Shown here one piece after another: positions 15,398 through 24,316 of a stretch of DNA of 64,000 nucleotides (positions are counted from its first letter, which is position 1; each line of letters starts with the position of its first letter). The position numbers and the translations under genes are program-made. Under the pieces are notes generated by a model. That model searched no databases. It was not told where the DNA came from and saw nothing but the letters and a program-made list of their open reading frames with translations. The DNA is from Paenibacillus chitinolyticus NBRC 15660 (GTDB taxonomy: Bacteria; Bacillota; Bacilli; Paenibacillales; NBRC-103111). The DNA lies in contig NZ_BBJT01000003.1 of assembly GCF_000739915.1 (NCBI RefSeq), positions 558,001 to 622,000 on the forward strand, given 5' to 3'.

Positions 15398-16261
15398 TTA
15401 ACGCCGCTGCTTCCCCGCCACAATATTGTGCGTTTTGGCTAAATATTTTTTCACGTGCTGATATTCCGCGCTTGCCACTCCGGCGAAAAGAATATCCACG
15501 ACGGTCAGCATGGCTATCCGCGAACCCATCGCGCCGCTTCGTATCGTAATTTCCGGCGTGGAAATGCTGAGCAGAATGTTCGCCTGATCGGCCAGCCTGC
15601 TTTTTGTATACTTCGTTATGGCGATCAGACAGGCGCCGTTCTTTTTGGCGATTTCCAGCGCGTCGAGGATCTCAACGGTTTCTCCCGAATTGGAGATGAA
15701 GATAGCCACATCGCCTTTCTCCAGAAGCGTTGCCGCCGTCAGCATACTGTGTCCGTCCGTATAGGTATGACACATCTTATTGATCCGTGTAAATTTCTGC
15801 TCCGCGTCGGTTCCGACCAGACCGGATGCCCCGATTCCGAAGAAGGCAATCCGCCTGCACGAGCGAAGCACATCAACAGCCCGCGCAATCTCGCTCTTGT
15901 TGATTACCTGCAGCGTATCTTCAATGGACTGGCTGTTCGTGCGCGAAATATTCAAAATAATCGTGGACAGGTCGTCTCCCGGCTGGATATCCCGGTACGG
16001 ATTCGCATCCTCTTCGTGCATGGAGCCGAGGGAAGCCGAAATGCTGACGATAAAGCTGCGGTAGCCCGGATATCCCATCGTTTTGCAGAACCGCAGCACG
16101 GAGGCGTCGCTGGTCTTCGTCAGCCGGGCCAGATTTTTGATCGAGAGATGCGGGATTTCCTCCACGTTCTCCAGGATGTACTCGCCTACCGCTTTCTCGA
16201 CGGGAGTCAGACTCGTTTTCATTTGGCGGATTTTAATTAAAACGTTATCATTTATGGCCAT
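15398..16261 (-). CDS. RpiR/MurR-family transcriptional regulator
   Basis: 287 residues. The N-terminal HTH (residues ~10-75) includes LSIKNLARLTKTSDASVLRFC; a SIS sugar-phosphate-binding domain follows with FFGIGASGLVGTDAEQKF and SNSGETVEILDALEIAKKNGA. It senses a sugar phosphate, here presumably MurNAc-6-phosphate, and controls the murQ operon that begins 393 bases downstream after its own terminator. Start at 16261 follows AGTAGGG. The MurR name is an inference from the neighbourhood. Confidence 0.85.
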   Translation of the reverse strand: MAINDNVLIKIRQMKTSLTPVEKAVGEYILENVEEIPHLSIKNLARLTKTSDASVLRFCKTMGYPGYRSFIVSISASLGSMHEEDANPYRDIQPGDDLSTIILNISRTNSQSIEDTLQVINKSEIARAVDVLRSCRRIAFFGIGASGLVGTDAEQKFTRINKMCHTYTDGHSMLTAATLLEKGDVAIFISNSGETVEILDALEIAKKNGACLIAITKYTKSRLADQANILLSISTPEITIRSGAMGSRIAMLTVVDILFAGVASAEYQHVKKYLAKTHNIVAGKQRR

Positions 16262-16781
16262 ATTTTTCCCTACTCGCTATAAATTCTTGAAACTGAACCG
16301 TAACAAAAGAAGGTGAAACGGTGTCATCAACATGGTTCACCCCTAAAACAATTTCATCATAAGCGCAATTATTATAAAATACAAGATTAATAGCTAAAAA
16401 TGAAAAATAATAGAAATAGGGAGGGAAATGATCCCTGCCGGAGAGATAAAAAGCCAATGAATAGAAAAAAGCCCGCAAAATCTGTCCGGATGGACTCGAC
16501 TGCAAGCTTTTTGTGGAAGCGTTGGTAATCTGCGGCGGATAACCGGTCAAACGGAAATAAACCTCAGAACCCGGCCGAGGTTTCGCCGGATAAGCGTTAA
16601 CGCCGCCCGTGTTCTCTCCCGGTTCACCGTGGGCATCGAGGACGCACGCACCGATCAGCATGCTGACCGTTTGACCTCCCCACGAGTGTCCGGCGGTCCG
16701 GGCCGTTACCGCCCATCCGCCGCAGCGAAATCAGATACGCTCTGTCGGAGAACGGAAAAGAGCGGAAGAGCGGACCTCGTT
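16262..16781. other. 520-base stretch without a recognisable gene
   Basis: It lies between the MurR-like gene and the CoaD-like gene, both on the minus strand. A possible minus-strand promoter for the regulator (TTGTTA, 18-base spacer, TTATAG) lies just upstream of 16261. An AAACCTC/GAGGTTT hairpin near 16558 has no T-run. A 137-codon frame across it shows no coding character. Confidence 0.5.
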
Positions 16782-17288
16782 CTACTCGATTCCGCTGCGT
16801 CTCTGATTGTTCTCGCTCTCATACATTTTCATCTGCTCGAAAGCGGCCTCGACCATAAAAGCTCCGGCGGGTTCGACTTTTCTGGTCGCAATAAACATCC
16901 GGACCAGAGAACTGCTCGTCTGCATGTTCGGCGTATACGGCGATAAATAGACGGTATCGGCTTTCGTCGTATTCCGGACGTACTGTTCCAGCTGCATTTC
17001 GTACTCGAAATCCGTCGCGTTGCGGATGCCGCGGACAATCGCCTTGGCCCCCGTTTCATTGACATAGTCCGCCACGATGCCCTCGAAAGCGACGATTTTG
17101 ATCCTTTTGCCCGGCGGAACGGAAAGCCTGACCAGCTCGGTTCTCTGCCCAATCGTAAAATGATGCTTCTTGGCACGGTTGTTGGCAACTAGTATGTGAA
17201 GCTCGTCGAACAGATTCGTTGCTCGATCAATGACCGACGTATGCCCGAGGGTAATGGGATCGAAGCTTCCCGCGTACACGGCTATCAT
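16782..17288 (-). CDS. CoaD-like nucleotidyltransferase (pantetheine-phosphate adenylyltransferase paralogue)
   Basis: 168 residues from the ATG at 17288, which overlaps the upstream stop as ATGA. The nucleotidyltransferase HxGH-type motif reads GSFDPITLGH, followed by AKKH, VRGIRNATDFEYE and SSSLVR, all in CoaD order. It departs from housekeeping CoaD after DFEYE, where the usual LQMALMN is MQLEQYVRN, and after SSSLVR, where the Gly-Asp-Val segment is missing. It is coupled to a phosphoesterase and not to rsmD, the usual CoaD neighbour. I therefore read it as a paralogue whose substrate may be pantetheine phosphate or another phosphate ester. Confidence 0.75.
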   Translation of the reverse strand: MIAVYAGSFDPITLGHTSVIDRATNLFDELHILVANNRAKKHHFTIGQRTELVRLSVPPGKRIKIVAFEGIVADYVNETGAKAIVRGIRNATDFEYEMQLEQYVRNTTKADTVYLSPYTPNMQTSSSLVRMFIATRKVEPAGAFMVEAAFEQMKMYESENNQRRSGIE

Positions 17289-17797
17289 GCCTGCTCCTCG
17301 CTGACGACAACCGCATCCCGGATCTGTTCGAAGGTCAGCGGAATATAGTCCCAGTGCTCCACGCACACGTTGAAATAGTTCTTGCCCTCATACTTCTGTC
17401 CATGGATATGCCCGTGAACATTGACGTACGGCATATGTTTGTTCATATAAACCGGTTCGTGCGACAGCAGGAAAAAGTCTTTGTACAGAACCGGGTATTC
17501 GCTCACTTCGTCAAATCCGGCGTCCAGCCACCAGGACCGGGACCTGCCTCTGTCGTGATTGCCCAGAACAAGAAATTTATAGCCGTTCAGCTTTCGGACG
17601 ATTTCTTGTGTCCTTTCCTGATTCAGAAACGAAAAGTCCCCCAGATGAAACACCTTATCTTCGCTTCCGACTGCGGCATTCCATTTTTGAATCATAACGT
17701 CCGTCATTTCGTCCGCATCCGCAAAAGGCCGGGACTCGAAATCGATAATCAGTTTGTGCCCGAAATGATGGTCCGAAATAAAAAAATCGCTAGGCAT
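17285..17797 (-). CDS. Metallophosphoesterase (calcineurin-like)
   Basis: 170 residues with the full set of dinuclear metal motifs: DHHFGH near the start, GDFSF, GNHDR, SHEPVY and VHGHIHG. These are small stand-alone phosphoesterases. The start follows AAGGGGGAG. It shares a four-base overlap with the CoaD-like gene, so both are made from one message and may act on one metabolite. Confidence 0.85.
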   Translation of the reverse strand: MPSDFFISDHHFGHKLIIDFESRPFADADEMTDVMIQKWNAAVGSEDKVFHLGDFSFLNQERTQEIVRKLNGYKFLVLGNHDRGRSRSWWLDAGFDEVSEYPVLYKDFFLLSHEPVYMNKHMPYVNVHGHIHGQKYEGKNYFNVCVEHWDYIPLTFEQIRDAVVVSEEQA

Positions 17798-18138
17798 GCT
17801 TACTCCCCCTTACATAATAGTCCGGATGGTTATTCCAGTCAGCCGCTTCATACCTGTTAGTTTACCAACTTCGCCGCAAAAAGGCACTAACGTTTCAATT
17901 CGTGTTCGATCGCCCGGCACGAAGCTATAACGATTCTTCATCCTCCCATCAAAAACGGAACACCACAGCTCCGGCCCCTATTGTTTCATTCAAAATAAAA
18001 TCAAGTTTTTTTGGGCGAACAAGGTTCCCCCTTTTTTCTTTCACATAAGATGTGGCTAACAATTAGGACATTCGTTACCGTGCGGCCATCCCCGATTTAT
18101 TCCTCCTCCTAAAAGTTTTTCCCTAGAGAAACTTTTTG

Positions 18139-18167
18139 TTGACAGTCTAAAACTGTTTGCCTATACT
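18139..18167 (+). promoter_or_regulatory. Sigma-A-type promoter of feoAB
   Basis: TTGACA (18139-18144), a 17-base spacer and TATACT (18162-18167), about 100 bases upstream of feoA. The upstream stretch 17798-18138 is AT-rich with no gene I can support. Confidence 0.85.
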
Positions 18168-18236
18168 AACACCATAAAGCAGCGTTAACGGAAGGCACAT
18201 TTCCATAAATAAAATTTTGCACTCGGCAAACAGTTT
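18150..18236 (+). repeat. 12-bp inverted repeat flanking the feo transcription start
   Basis: AAACTGTTTGCC (18150-18161), in the promoter spacer, is the exact reverse complement of GGCAAACAGTTT (18225-18236) in the leader. The centres are 75 bp apart, about seven helical turns. A smaller ACAGT-CTAAA-ACTGT palindrome overlaps the first arm (18142-18156). The first arm lies upstream of the -10 box and is not transcribed, so an RNA hairpin is excluded and a pair of repressor sites is likely. It is not a Fur-box match. Confidence 0.55.
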
Positions 18237-18265
18237 GTCCGAAGGGAAAAAGAAAGGTGGGCCCT

Positions 18266-18520
18266 ATGTCTTTATCAGAATTGTCATTGGACCAGGTCAA
18301 GGTGGGAAGCGTTGTCCGGTTAAGCCGGATCGAGGTACAGGGAGGGATGCGAAGACGGCTCCTTGATCTCGGATTCGTCCCGGGTAACCGCGTGGAAGTG
18401 ATCCAGCGAAGCCCGCTCGGCGACCCGACCGCATTCCGTGTCAGCAATACAACCATCGCGCTCCGGAAAGAAGAAAGCTCGCTCATTTATACGGAGCCGG
18501 AAGGAGGCGACAGTCTGTGA
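18266..18520 (+). CDS. feoA: Ferrous iron transport protein A
   Basis: 84 residues, an SH3-like FeoA domain: VGSVVRLSRIE, GGMRRRLLDLGFVPG and VEVIQRSPLGDPTAFRV, where the RRLLDLGF and PLGDP motifs are typical. It helps FeoB import Fe2+. The ATG at 18266 follows AAAGGTGGG; a GTG at 18257 overlaps that site. The stop overlaps the FeoB GTPase gene by four bases. Confidence 0.92.
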   Translation: MSLSELSLDQVKVGSVVRLSRIEVQGGMRRRLLDLGFVPGNRVEVIQRSPLGDPTAFRVSNTTIALRKEESSLIYTEPEGGDSL

Positions 18521-19248
18521 AAACTTATACCGTAGCACTGGCCGGCAATCCGAACACCGGCAAAAGCACACTGTTTAACCGGCTGACGGGACTCCGGCAG
18601 CATACGGGGAACTGGGCCGGCAAAACCGTGCTGACCGCGGAAGGCGAATTTGAGCGGAACGGAATTCTATACAAGCTCATTGATCTGCCCGGCACTTATT
18701 CCCTCTACTCGAATTCGGCGGATGAGGAAGCTGCCAGGGATTACATCATCTTCGAGCAGCCGGACGTCACGCTTGTCGTGCTCGACGCGACCTCGCTGGA
18801 GCGGAATTTGAATCTTGCGCTGCAGGTCCTAGAAATGACCAGCCGTGCGGTTGTCTGCATCAATCTGATGGACGAAGCCGAGAAGCTCGGCATCCGGATC
18901 GATCTGGATCGGATCCGCGAGAGGCTCGGCGTGCCCGTGGCCGCTATTTCCGCACGCAACAACAAAGGCATCGGCCCCATGCTCGATCTCGTCGAAAAGG
19001 TGGCTGAAGGCGTCCTTCATCCCGAGCCCCTGCCTATCCCCTACAGCGAAGAAATCGAGCGCCAGGTCCGGGAGCTGGAGCCTTTCGTCCGCAAGACGCT
19101 CGGAGCCCGCTATCCGGCCCGCTGGATCGCGCTCCGTCTGCTCGACGGGGACGAGAATCTCATCGCCTCGCTGAAACAGCGGCTAAACGGCGCGGCGCCG
19201 GCGCAGGGACAGGGGGTAATGAGCTATGGCCACACCGCATGCAACTAA
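18517..19248 (+). CDS. feoB: FeoB, GTPase-domain subunit (split FeoB)
   Basis: 243 residues holding only the G-domain and helical spacer of FeoB. G1 is GNPNTGKST, switch I runs through HTGNWAGKTV, G3 is DLPGTYSL, G4 is NLMDEAE and G5 ISARNNKG. Normal FeoB continues into the membrane domain in one chain; here the frame ends and a second gene, overlapping by 23 bases in another frame, supplies it. Split FeoB is, as I recall, common in Paenibacillus, so this is probably natural and not a frameshift. The second gene has a sensible start and N-terminal region. Confidence 0.88.
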   Translation: MKTYTVALAGNPNTGKSTLFNRLTGLRQHTGNWAGKTVLTAEGEFERNGILYKLIDLPGTYSLYSNSADEEAARDYIIFEQPDVTLVVLDATSLERNLNLALQVLEMTSRAVVCINLMDEAEKLGIRIDLDRIRERLGVPVAAISARNNKGIGPMLDLVEKVAEGVLHPEPLPIPYSEEIERQVRELEPFVRKTLGARYPARWIALRLLDGDENLIASLKQRLNGAAPAQGQGVMSYGHTACN

Positions 19249-20632
19249 CAGGCCCGATCCGATCGATTCCCTGCTATCCATGGCGCAGACCATCACGAGC
19301 GGCAGTTCCATCCGGGACGAAATTGTAAGCGACATTTATAAGACGAGCTGCGACATCTGCAATGCGGCCGTCCGCTACGAAGACAAGAAAAAGCTTGCCG
19401 GTACGCACAATCTCGATAAGATTCTGACTTCAAAGCTGTGGGGCTATCCCATCATGTTTGCGGTGCTCGGCGCGATCTTCTGGATCACGATTGCCGGGGC
19501 CAACGTTCCTTCGGGCTGGATCGCGGATTTCTTCGGGGTAATCGAAGGCTACCTGACGGCAGGTTTCCAGGCCGTCCATGCACCCGCATGGCTTCACGGC
19601 ATACTGGTTCTCGGCTTCTTCCGGGGTACCGCCTGGGTAATCTCCGTCATGCTTCCGCCCATGGCGATTTTCTTCCCGATTTTCGCATTGCTTGAAAATT
19701 TCGGCTATCTCCCCCGGGTCGCGTTCAACATGGACCGCCTGTTCAAGAAGTCGGGCGGACACGGCAAACAAGCCCTGACGATGTCGATGGGCTTCGGCTG
19801 CAACGCGGCGGCCATCTTGTCCACGCGGATCATCGAATCCCCGCGCGAAAGAATGCTGGCCATCCTGACGAACAACTTCGTCCCGTGCAACGGCCGCTGG
19901 CCCACGCTGATCCTGCTGTCCTCTCTTTTCATGGCGGCCGGCGCCTCAGGAGGCTGGCACACTTTAGGAACCGCCCTGTTCGTCATGGGGCTGGTGCTAT
20001 TCGGCATCGTGATCACCTTGTCCGTGTCGTGGGTGCTGTCCAAAACGGCTCTCCGCGGCGTGCCCACGCATTACACGCTGGAGCTTCCCCCTTACCGGAA
20101 ACCCCAGATGTGGAAAACGATCCTGCTCTCCTCCCGCGATAAATCGTGGGCCGTGCTCAAACGCGCGGTAATCGTAGCGGCTCCCGCCGGAATCATTACC
20201 TGGATTCTGGGCAACATCATGATTAACGGAACGAGCATCCTTGCCCATACGGCGGCTTTCTTCGATCCTTTCGCGCATCTGATCGGTCTGGACGGCTATA
20301 TCATCATGGCATTTTTACTCGGCCTGCCGGCCAATGAAATCGTTCTGCCGATTTTGCTCATGGGCTACATGTCCTCCGGCGCCATGGTTGATGCGGACGG
20401 AATGGACAACATCAAAGATCTTTTCCTGCAGCATGGCTGGACTTGGCTGACGGCCCTTAATATGATGCTGTTTTCGCTGCTTCACTACCCGTGCGGCACG
20501 ACCCTGTTCAACATTTATAAAGAAACCAAAAGTACGAAATGGACGATCCTGTCCGCGCTTATCCCGCTGGCTATCGCCATCCTGGTTACATTCGCCACCG
20601 CCCAAGCGGCCAGAGCATTCGGATGGGTATAA
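19226..20632 (+). CDS. FeoB, membrane-domain subunit (split FeoB, Gate/nucleoside-recognition domains)
   Basis: 468 residues. The first ~90 continue the soluble FeoB linker (SDIYKTSCDICNAAVRYEDK); then come two Gate domains with the FeoB_C segment. Marker blocks are PPMAIFFPIFALLENFGYLPRVAFNMDR, MGFGCNAAAILSTRIIESPRER and NNFVPCNGRWPTL, with the conserved cysteines of the Fe2+ path. The start ATG at 19226 lies inside the end of the GTPase gene, giving translational coupling and 1:1 synthesis. It forms the Fe2+ channel in the cytoplasmic membrane. Confidence 0.9.
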   Translation: MATPHATNRPDPIDSLLSMAQTITSGSSIRDEIVSDIYKTSCDICNAAVRYEDKKKLAGTHNLDKILTSKLWGYPIMFAVLGAIFWITIAGANVPSGWIADFFGVIEGYLTAGFQAVHAPAWLHGILVLGFFRGTAWVISVMLPPMAIFFPIFALLENFGYLPRVAFNMDRLFKKSGGHGKQALTMSMGFGCNAAAILSTRIIESPRERMLAILTNNFVPCNGRWPTLILLSSLFMAAGASGGWHTLGTALFVMGLVLFGIVITLSVSWVLSKTALRGVPTHYTLELPPYRKPQMWKTILLSSRDKSWAVLKRAVIVAAPAGIITWILGNIMINGTSILAHTAAFFDPFAHLIGLDGYIIMAFLLGLPANEIVLPILLMGYMSSGAMVDADGMDNIKDLFLQHGWTWLTALNMMLFSLLHYPCGTTLFNIYKETKSTKWTILSALIPLAIAILVTFATAQAARAFGWV

Positions 20633-20648
20633 GCAATCTTAGAAAAAA

Positions 20649-20698
20649 AGAGAATGGAACGGACCGTGTGAGGGTCTGAACCGTTCTCTTTTTGTTTT
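20649..20698 (+). terminator. Terminator of the feoAB operon
   Basis: An AGAG...AACGG arm pairs with CCGTTCTCT and a T-run (TTTTTG). It lies 16 bases after the FeoB stop. The stem has a five-base bulge. Confidence 0.8.
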
Positions 20699-20774
20699 GC
20701 CGTTCGAAAAACTATTTTACAACTTCCCCAAAAAGGTAAAAAAAGGAAATTTATTATCGGAACGAGGTGTGCTT

Positions 20775-20933
20775 ATGAAATTTCTGGTCTGGCTTCTTAA
20801 AGCGATTTTCGTCCTGCCGGCCGTCCTTGTGATGGAACTTGTTTTCGGTCATCAGGGCACGCTTTTTCTCAAAGAAACAGCCAAAAAAGACGATACGGGC
20901 GGGGAAATGTACCGCAAGATCGAAAAGCGGTGA
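20775..20933 (+). CDS. Small single-span membrane protein downstream of feoB
   Basis: 52 residues from the ATG at 20775 (GAGGTG upstream): MKFLVWLLKAIFVLPAVLVM, a membrane helix, then a polar tail with KKDD and YRKIEKR. It lies beyond the feoAB terminator and before its own strong terminator at 20973, so it is a separate short gene. No family recognised; a link to iron transport is only positional. Confidence 0.55.
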   Translation: MKFLVWLLKAIFVLPAVLVMELVFGHQGTLFLKETAKKDDTGGEMYRKIEKR

Positions 20934-20972
20934 GCAGGGACAGCCCACACAACCCGCACTTTAAAAGCACAA

Positions 20973-21001
20973 AAAGAGACCGTCAGACCGGCGGTCTCTT
21001 T
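20973..21001 (+). terminator. Rho-independent terminator of the small membrane-protein gene
   Basis: A 10-bp stem AAAGAGACCG (20973-20982) with CGGTCTCTTT (20992-21001). The A-rich tract before it may also allow use from the minus strand, where the anmK gene ends at 21237. The stretch 21002-21236 holds nothing else I can name. Confidence 0.85.
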
Positions 21002-21236
21002 ACGCTGTTTCCCCGGGAGTTCATGAAGTCCGGTCCTCCGGAGCAGATTAGTATAGGATACTCTCTAAACGGTGAATGATCTGTTTGGCGGATGAGGAAA
21101 GTACCCTCGCGCAAACACTAAGAGACACCGCCATAATCAGCCGTGCCTCCACCGTCTGTATTCGTTTTTCTAACACCTTTGCAGCTCTGCTGTGGCGAAA
21201 CGCCCGGTTTGCCGCAGCAGAGTGACAGCGAAATGT

Positions 21237-22421
21237 TTAAGGAAGCGCAAGCTTCCCCATCACGGTCGGACGCGCCGCCCCCGTTGCCGAGGGCAGATTG
21301 TTGGGGATGCGGCGCAGGAAGTCATTGCCGAGCAGCGCGAAGATGACGGCTTCTTTGGCGTCGTCATGCACACCGAGCGCACCCGAGGTCGTAACATGCT
21401 GGTCCGGCAGCAGCTCCGCGAGCATCGACAGCAGCGTCCGGTTGTGGGCGCCCCCGCCGGAAACGATGACCTCGTCCACGCGGCAGCGCGAAAACACGAA
21501 CCGCCGGCAGCCTTCGGCAATCGTACGGGCCGTAAACGCCGTGGCCGTCGCCACGATGTCCGCGTCCGCCAGTCCGAGGGCCTTCGCCCGCGCGATAAAA
21601 TCGGCCGCGTACGCTTTGCCGAACACTTCGCGGCCGGTTGATTTGGGCGGCTTCAACGAGAAGTACGGATGCGTCATGGCGTCTGCGACAAGCCCTTCAT
21701 CCGCACGTCCCTGCGCCGCCCACGAGCCGCTTTCGTCATAGGAATGCCGGCCTCCCGACAGCTGATAGACCACCTGGTCGATCACCATGTTGCCCGGCCC
21801 CGTGTCGAAAGCGAACACATCGGACGGCCCCGCCTGAGGGGGCAGGACCGTGCAGTTGCCGATGCCGCCTATATTCTGAAGCAGGCGGCCTTTCGTTTCG
21901 TGGCGGAACAGGATGAGATCGCCATAAGGGACCAGCGGCGCGCCCTGTCCGCCGACCGCCATGTCGGCCGGACGGAAGTCGCCGACGACAGGGACGCCCG
22001 TCCGCTTGGCAAGGACGGACAGGTCGCCGAGCTGGAGCGTCGAGCGGACGAGGTACGGATCGGCAGCATCCCCCTCGGGGATGTGCCAGACCGTCTGTCC
22101 GTGAGAGGCGACGAAGCCGATGCGGTCCATGGTCAGGCCCGCTTCGCGCACCGCCTCCAGCGCGGCCTCCGCCATCCGCTCGGCAAGGAAAACGTTCATT
22201 CCGCAGACGAGGGCAACGTCCGAACGAGCGACGGAGCAAAGATCTTTCAGTTTCTCCCGCAGCGCGTCGTCATAAGGTCTGCTGTAGAAATGCAGCAGCT
22301 CCAGCCGGGTATCCAGCCCGCTTCCGTTTATCCGCACAACGGCGGCATCGATCCCGTCCAGCGAAGTTCCAGACATCAGCCCGATTGCGATTACTTCCTC
22401 TTCCTTTATGCCGAGTATCAT
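21237..22421 (-). CDS. anmK: Anhydro-N-acetylmuramic acid kinase
   Basis: 394 residues from the ATG at 22421, after GGGAGGGG; the frame extends 20 codons further without a better start. The ATP-binding GLMSGTSLDGID, the GQTVWHIP catalytic region, GDFRPADMAVGGQGAPLVPYGD, NIGGIGN, FDTGPGNMVID and VSGGGAHN blocks define AnmK. It phosphorylates 1,6-anhydro-MurNAc while hydrolysing the ring, giving MurNAc-6-phosphate, the substrate of the MurQ encoded at 14091. It is monocistronic here and runs away from the feo genes. Confidence 0.93.
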   Translation of the reverse strand: MILGIKEEEVIAIGLMSGTSLDGIDAAVVRINGSGLDTRLELLHFYSRPYDDALREKLKDLCSVARSDVALVCGMNVFLAERMAEAALEAVREAGLTMDRIGFVASHGQTVWHIPEGDAADPYLVRSTLQLGDLSVLAKRTGVPVVGDFRPADMAVGGQGAPLVPYGDLILFRHETKGRLLQNIGGIGNCTVLPPQAGPSDVFAFDTGPGNMVIDQVVYQLSGGRHSYDESGSWAAQGRADEGLVADAMTHPYFSLKPPKSTGREVFGKAYAADFIARAKALGLADADIVATATAFTARTIAEGCRRFVFSRCRVDEVIVSGGGAHNRTLLSMLAELLPDQHVTTSGALGVHDDAKEAVIFALLGNDFLRRIPNNLPSATGAARPTVMGKLALP

Positions 22422-22640
22422 GTATACCCCTCCCAAGCGTCGTCCCCGTGCCTCCGGACAAATAGGTGGAACAGGCCGCACGGGTTCCAGTTGGCTTTAT
22501 TATAGAGGGACGGAAATATTTTTTCAACGAAATTATATTTTATAAACTTTTATTTCACATCTTTTCGCTCTAATCACTTGTCCCGTTTCATATATAAGAC
22601 TCGGCTGCGAAGAATGTTTCGTTCGTCCGCTTTCTTATTC

Positions 22641-24080
22641 TCATCTTGACTTTTTGCGAAAAAACACATCCGTCTTCTCACGCATCGAAAGGGCGGGCTT
22701 AAACACCCATTCTTCTTCGGCGTCCGGAGACACTTGTTCTTGCCCCTCCGAACTGTCTACGGCTTTTTTCCACTTCCGGCTCATCATCCGGGTAATCAAG
22801 GTGATAACCCCGATAAAGCCCAAGCTGACATAGAAGCCCGGGCGGCTGCCGTGGTGTGCAAGCGTTCCGCTGACGGCAAGCAAAATAAGGGCGATGCCCG
22901 TGATCCGCTTCGCTTGTCCCGGCGCTTTCAGACAAAGCAGTTTTCCCGCCGTGATCAGAATAAACAGCCAGTTATATAGGAGGAGCAGTCCTGCGGCGGT
23001 TGTGATGTATTCGTACACGCCTCCTGGCATAAGCAAGGCCAGAAGGATCGAAGCCGTCATCCCGCAGGCCGTTAGACCGAGCGCCGGGAGCGGGAGATTT
23101 TTTTTCCAACGGCGGGCGAAAAGTTTGGGGGCATCCTTATCTTCCGCTAACGTTACGAGCATGGTGGTCACGGCGAAAAGCGATGCCACCATCGTCGAAA
23201 AACCGGCGATAATCAGCACCCCGTTGAAAACGTGCGGGATAAACGGCAGCCGGTAATGACTCAGCGCCAGCACAAACGGGCTTTCTTTGGTATGAAAGAC
23301 GCTCCAGGGCAGCAGCGTGACCGCCAGTCCGATGGACAAGACATACACGACGGCGAGCAGCAGCAGCATGATTTTCCCCGCCTTCGGCGCTTCTTCCGGT
23401 TTCTGCAGTCTAAGGGCCATAAGCCCCATAATTTCGATGCCGCCGAAGGCGTAGAAGGCGAAAATAAGCGAAGACCAGAGACCCGACGCCCCGGCGGGAA
23501 ACAGCGTCGAAGCTTCAACGGGAAACCTCGGCGCCCGGCTTCCGCCAATGATGCCGAACAGAGCCAGCGCGGCAATGACGAGAAACATCACGATGGCAGA
23601 AATTTTGATTACGGCAAACAAATTTTCCATCCGTTCGAATCCTTTTGTGCCCAGCATAATAATCCCAAGCCCGAGCACGCCGTATCCCGTCGCAAATCCC
23701 CACATGGGAACGGCCGGAAACCAAAACCGGGAAAACAGGGACAAAGCCGTCAACTGACTGCCCATGATGAGCAGCTCCGAGCTCCAGTACACCCACCCGC
23801 TGCTGAATCCGGCCCAGCGGCCGTAAGCCTTTTTGGCGTAAGAGCGAAAAGAACCCTTGACGGGGTCCGCAGCGGTCATTTTCGCCAGCACGTCGAATAC
23901 CATATAGGTTCCGATTGCGGCCAGCACGAACGAGATCAGCACGGCGGGACCGCCCATCGTAATCGCCAGACCGGAACCGAGGAAATAGCCGGTTCCGATC
24001 GTAAACGCCACGCCAAGCAGAGAGAGCTGCCACCATTTCAGCTTCTTTTCGTCTTCCTCGGCCGTCTGCTTCTTTTCCAC
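22641..24080 (-). CDS. APC-superfamily amino acid permease
   Basis: 479 residues from a GTG at 24080, preceded by AAAGGAGAG; the ORF runs upstream but without a ribosome site. Twelve membrane segments, with the APC signature GVAFTIGTGYFLGSGLAI in helix 1 and SGWVYWSSELLIMGSQLTA in helix 3. The soluble C-terminal tail ends RKKSR. It imports an amino acid by cation symport or exchange; the substrate is not evident. No operon partner. Confidence 0.85.
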   Translation of the reverse strand: MEKKQTAEEDEKKLKWWQLSLLGVAFTIGTGYFLGSGLAITMGGPAVLISFVLAAIGTYMVFDVLAKMTAADPVKGSFRSYAKKAYGRWAGFSSGWVYWSSELLIMGSQLTALSLFSRFWFPAVPMWGFATGYGVLGLGIIMLGTKGFERMENLFAVIKISAIVMFLVIAALALFGIIGGSRAPRFPVEASTLFPAGASGLWSSLIFAFYAFGGIEIMGLMALRLQKPEEAPKAGKIMLLLLAVVYVLSIGLAVTLLPWSVFHTKESPFVLALSHYRLPFIPHVFNGVLIIAGFSTMVASLFAVTTMLVTLAEDKDAPKLFARRWKKNLPLPALGLTACGMTASILLALLMPGGVYEYITTAAGLLLLYNWLFILITAGKLLCLKAPGQAKRITGIALILLAVSGTLAHHGSRPGFYVSLGFIGVITLITRMMSRKWKKAVDSSEGQEQVSPDAEEEWVFKPALSMREKTDVFFRKKSR

Positions 24081-24254
24081 GGGAAGTCTCTCCTTTGCAG
24101 TTGAACCATGAAGTTCTTTTAAAAAGAGTTCCCCCGGGGCAACATTTGTATGCCGGCCGGTTTCGTCTGTCTTGTATGGTTCTGCGTGAGTTTTGGTCGC
24201 CCGGGACACCGAAGCAAAAATAACCGCCTGCAGGACGCAGACGGCTAATAGAAA

Positions 24255-24316
24255 TTTTTGTAGGTTCCGGGTGCTGCGCAGCTCCTTTTTGTAGGTTCCA
24301 GGTGTTGCGCAGCTTC
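24255..24316. repeat. Two tandem 31-bp repeats plus a degenerate third copy
   Basis: TTTTTGTAGGTTCC-x-GGTG-x-TGCGCAGCT-x-C at 24255-24285 recurs at 24286-24316 with three differences. A worn third copy (GTGCAGATTCC, GTGCAGGGTCC) follows to about 24350. It fills the 344-base gap between the APC permease start and the stop of the next gene. Confidence 0.7.

Noticed and set aside
16248-16661. A 137-codon minus-strand frame between the MurR-like and CoaD-like genes
   Set aside because: It overlaps the start of the regulator gene, has no ribosome site and its composition is not protein-like.
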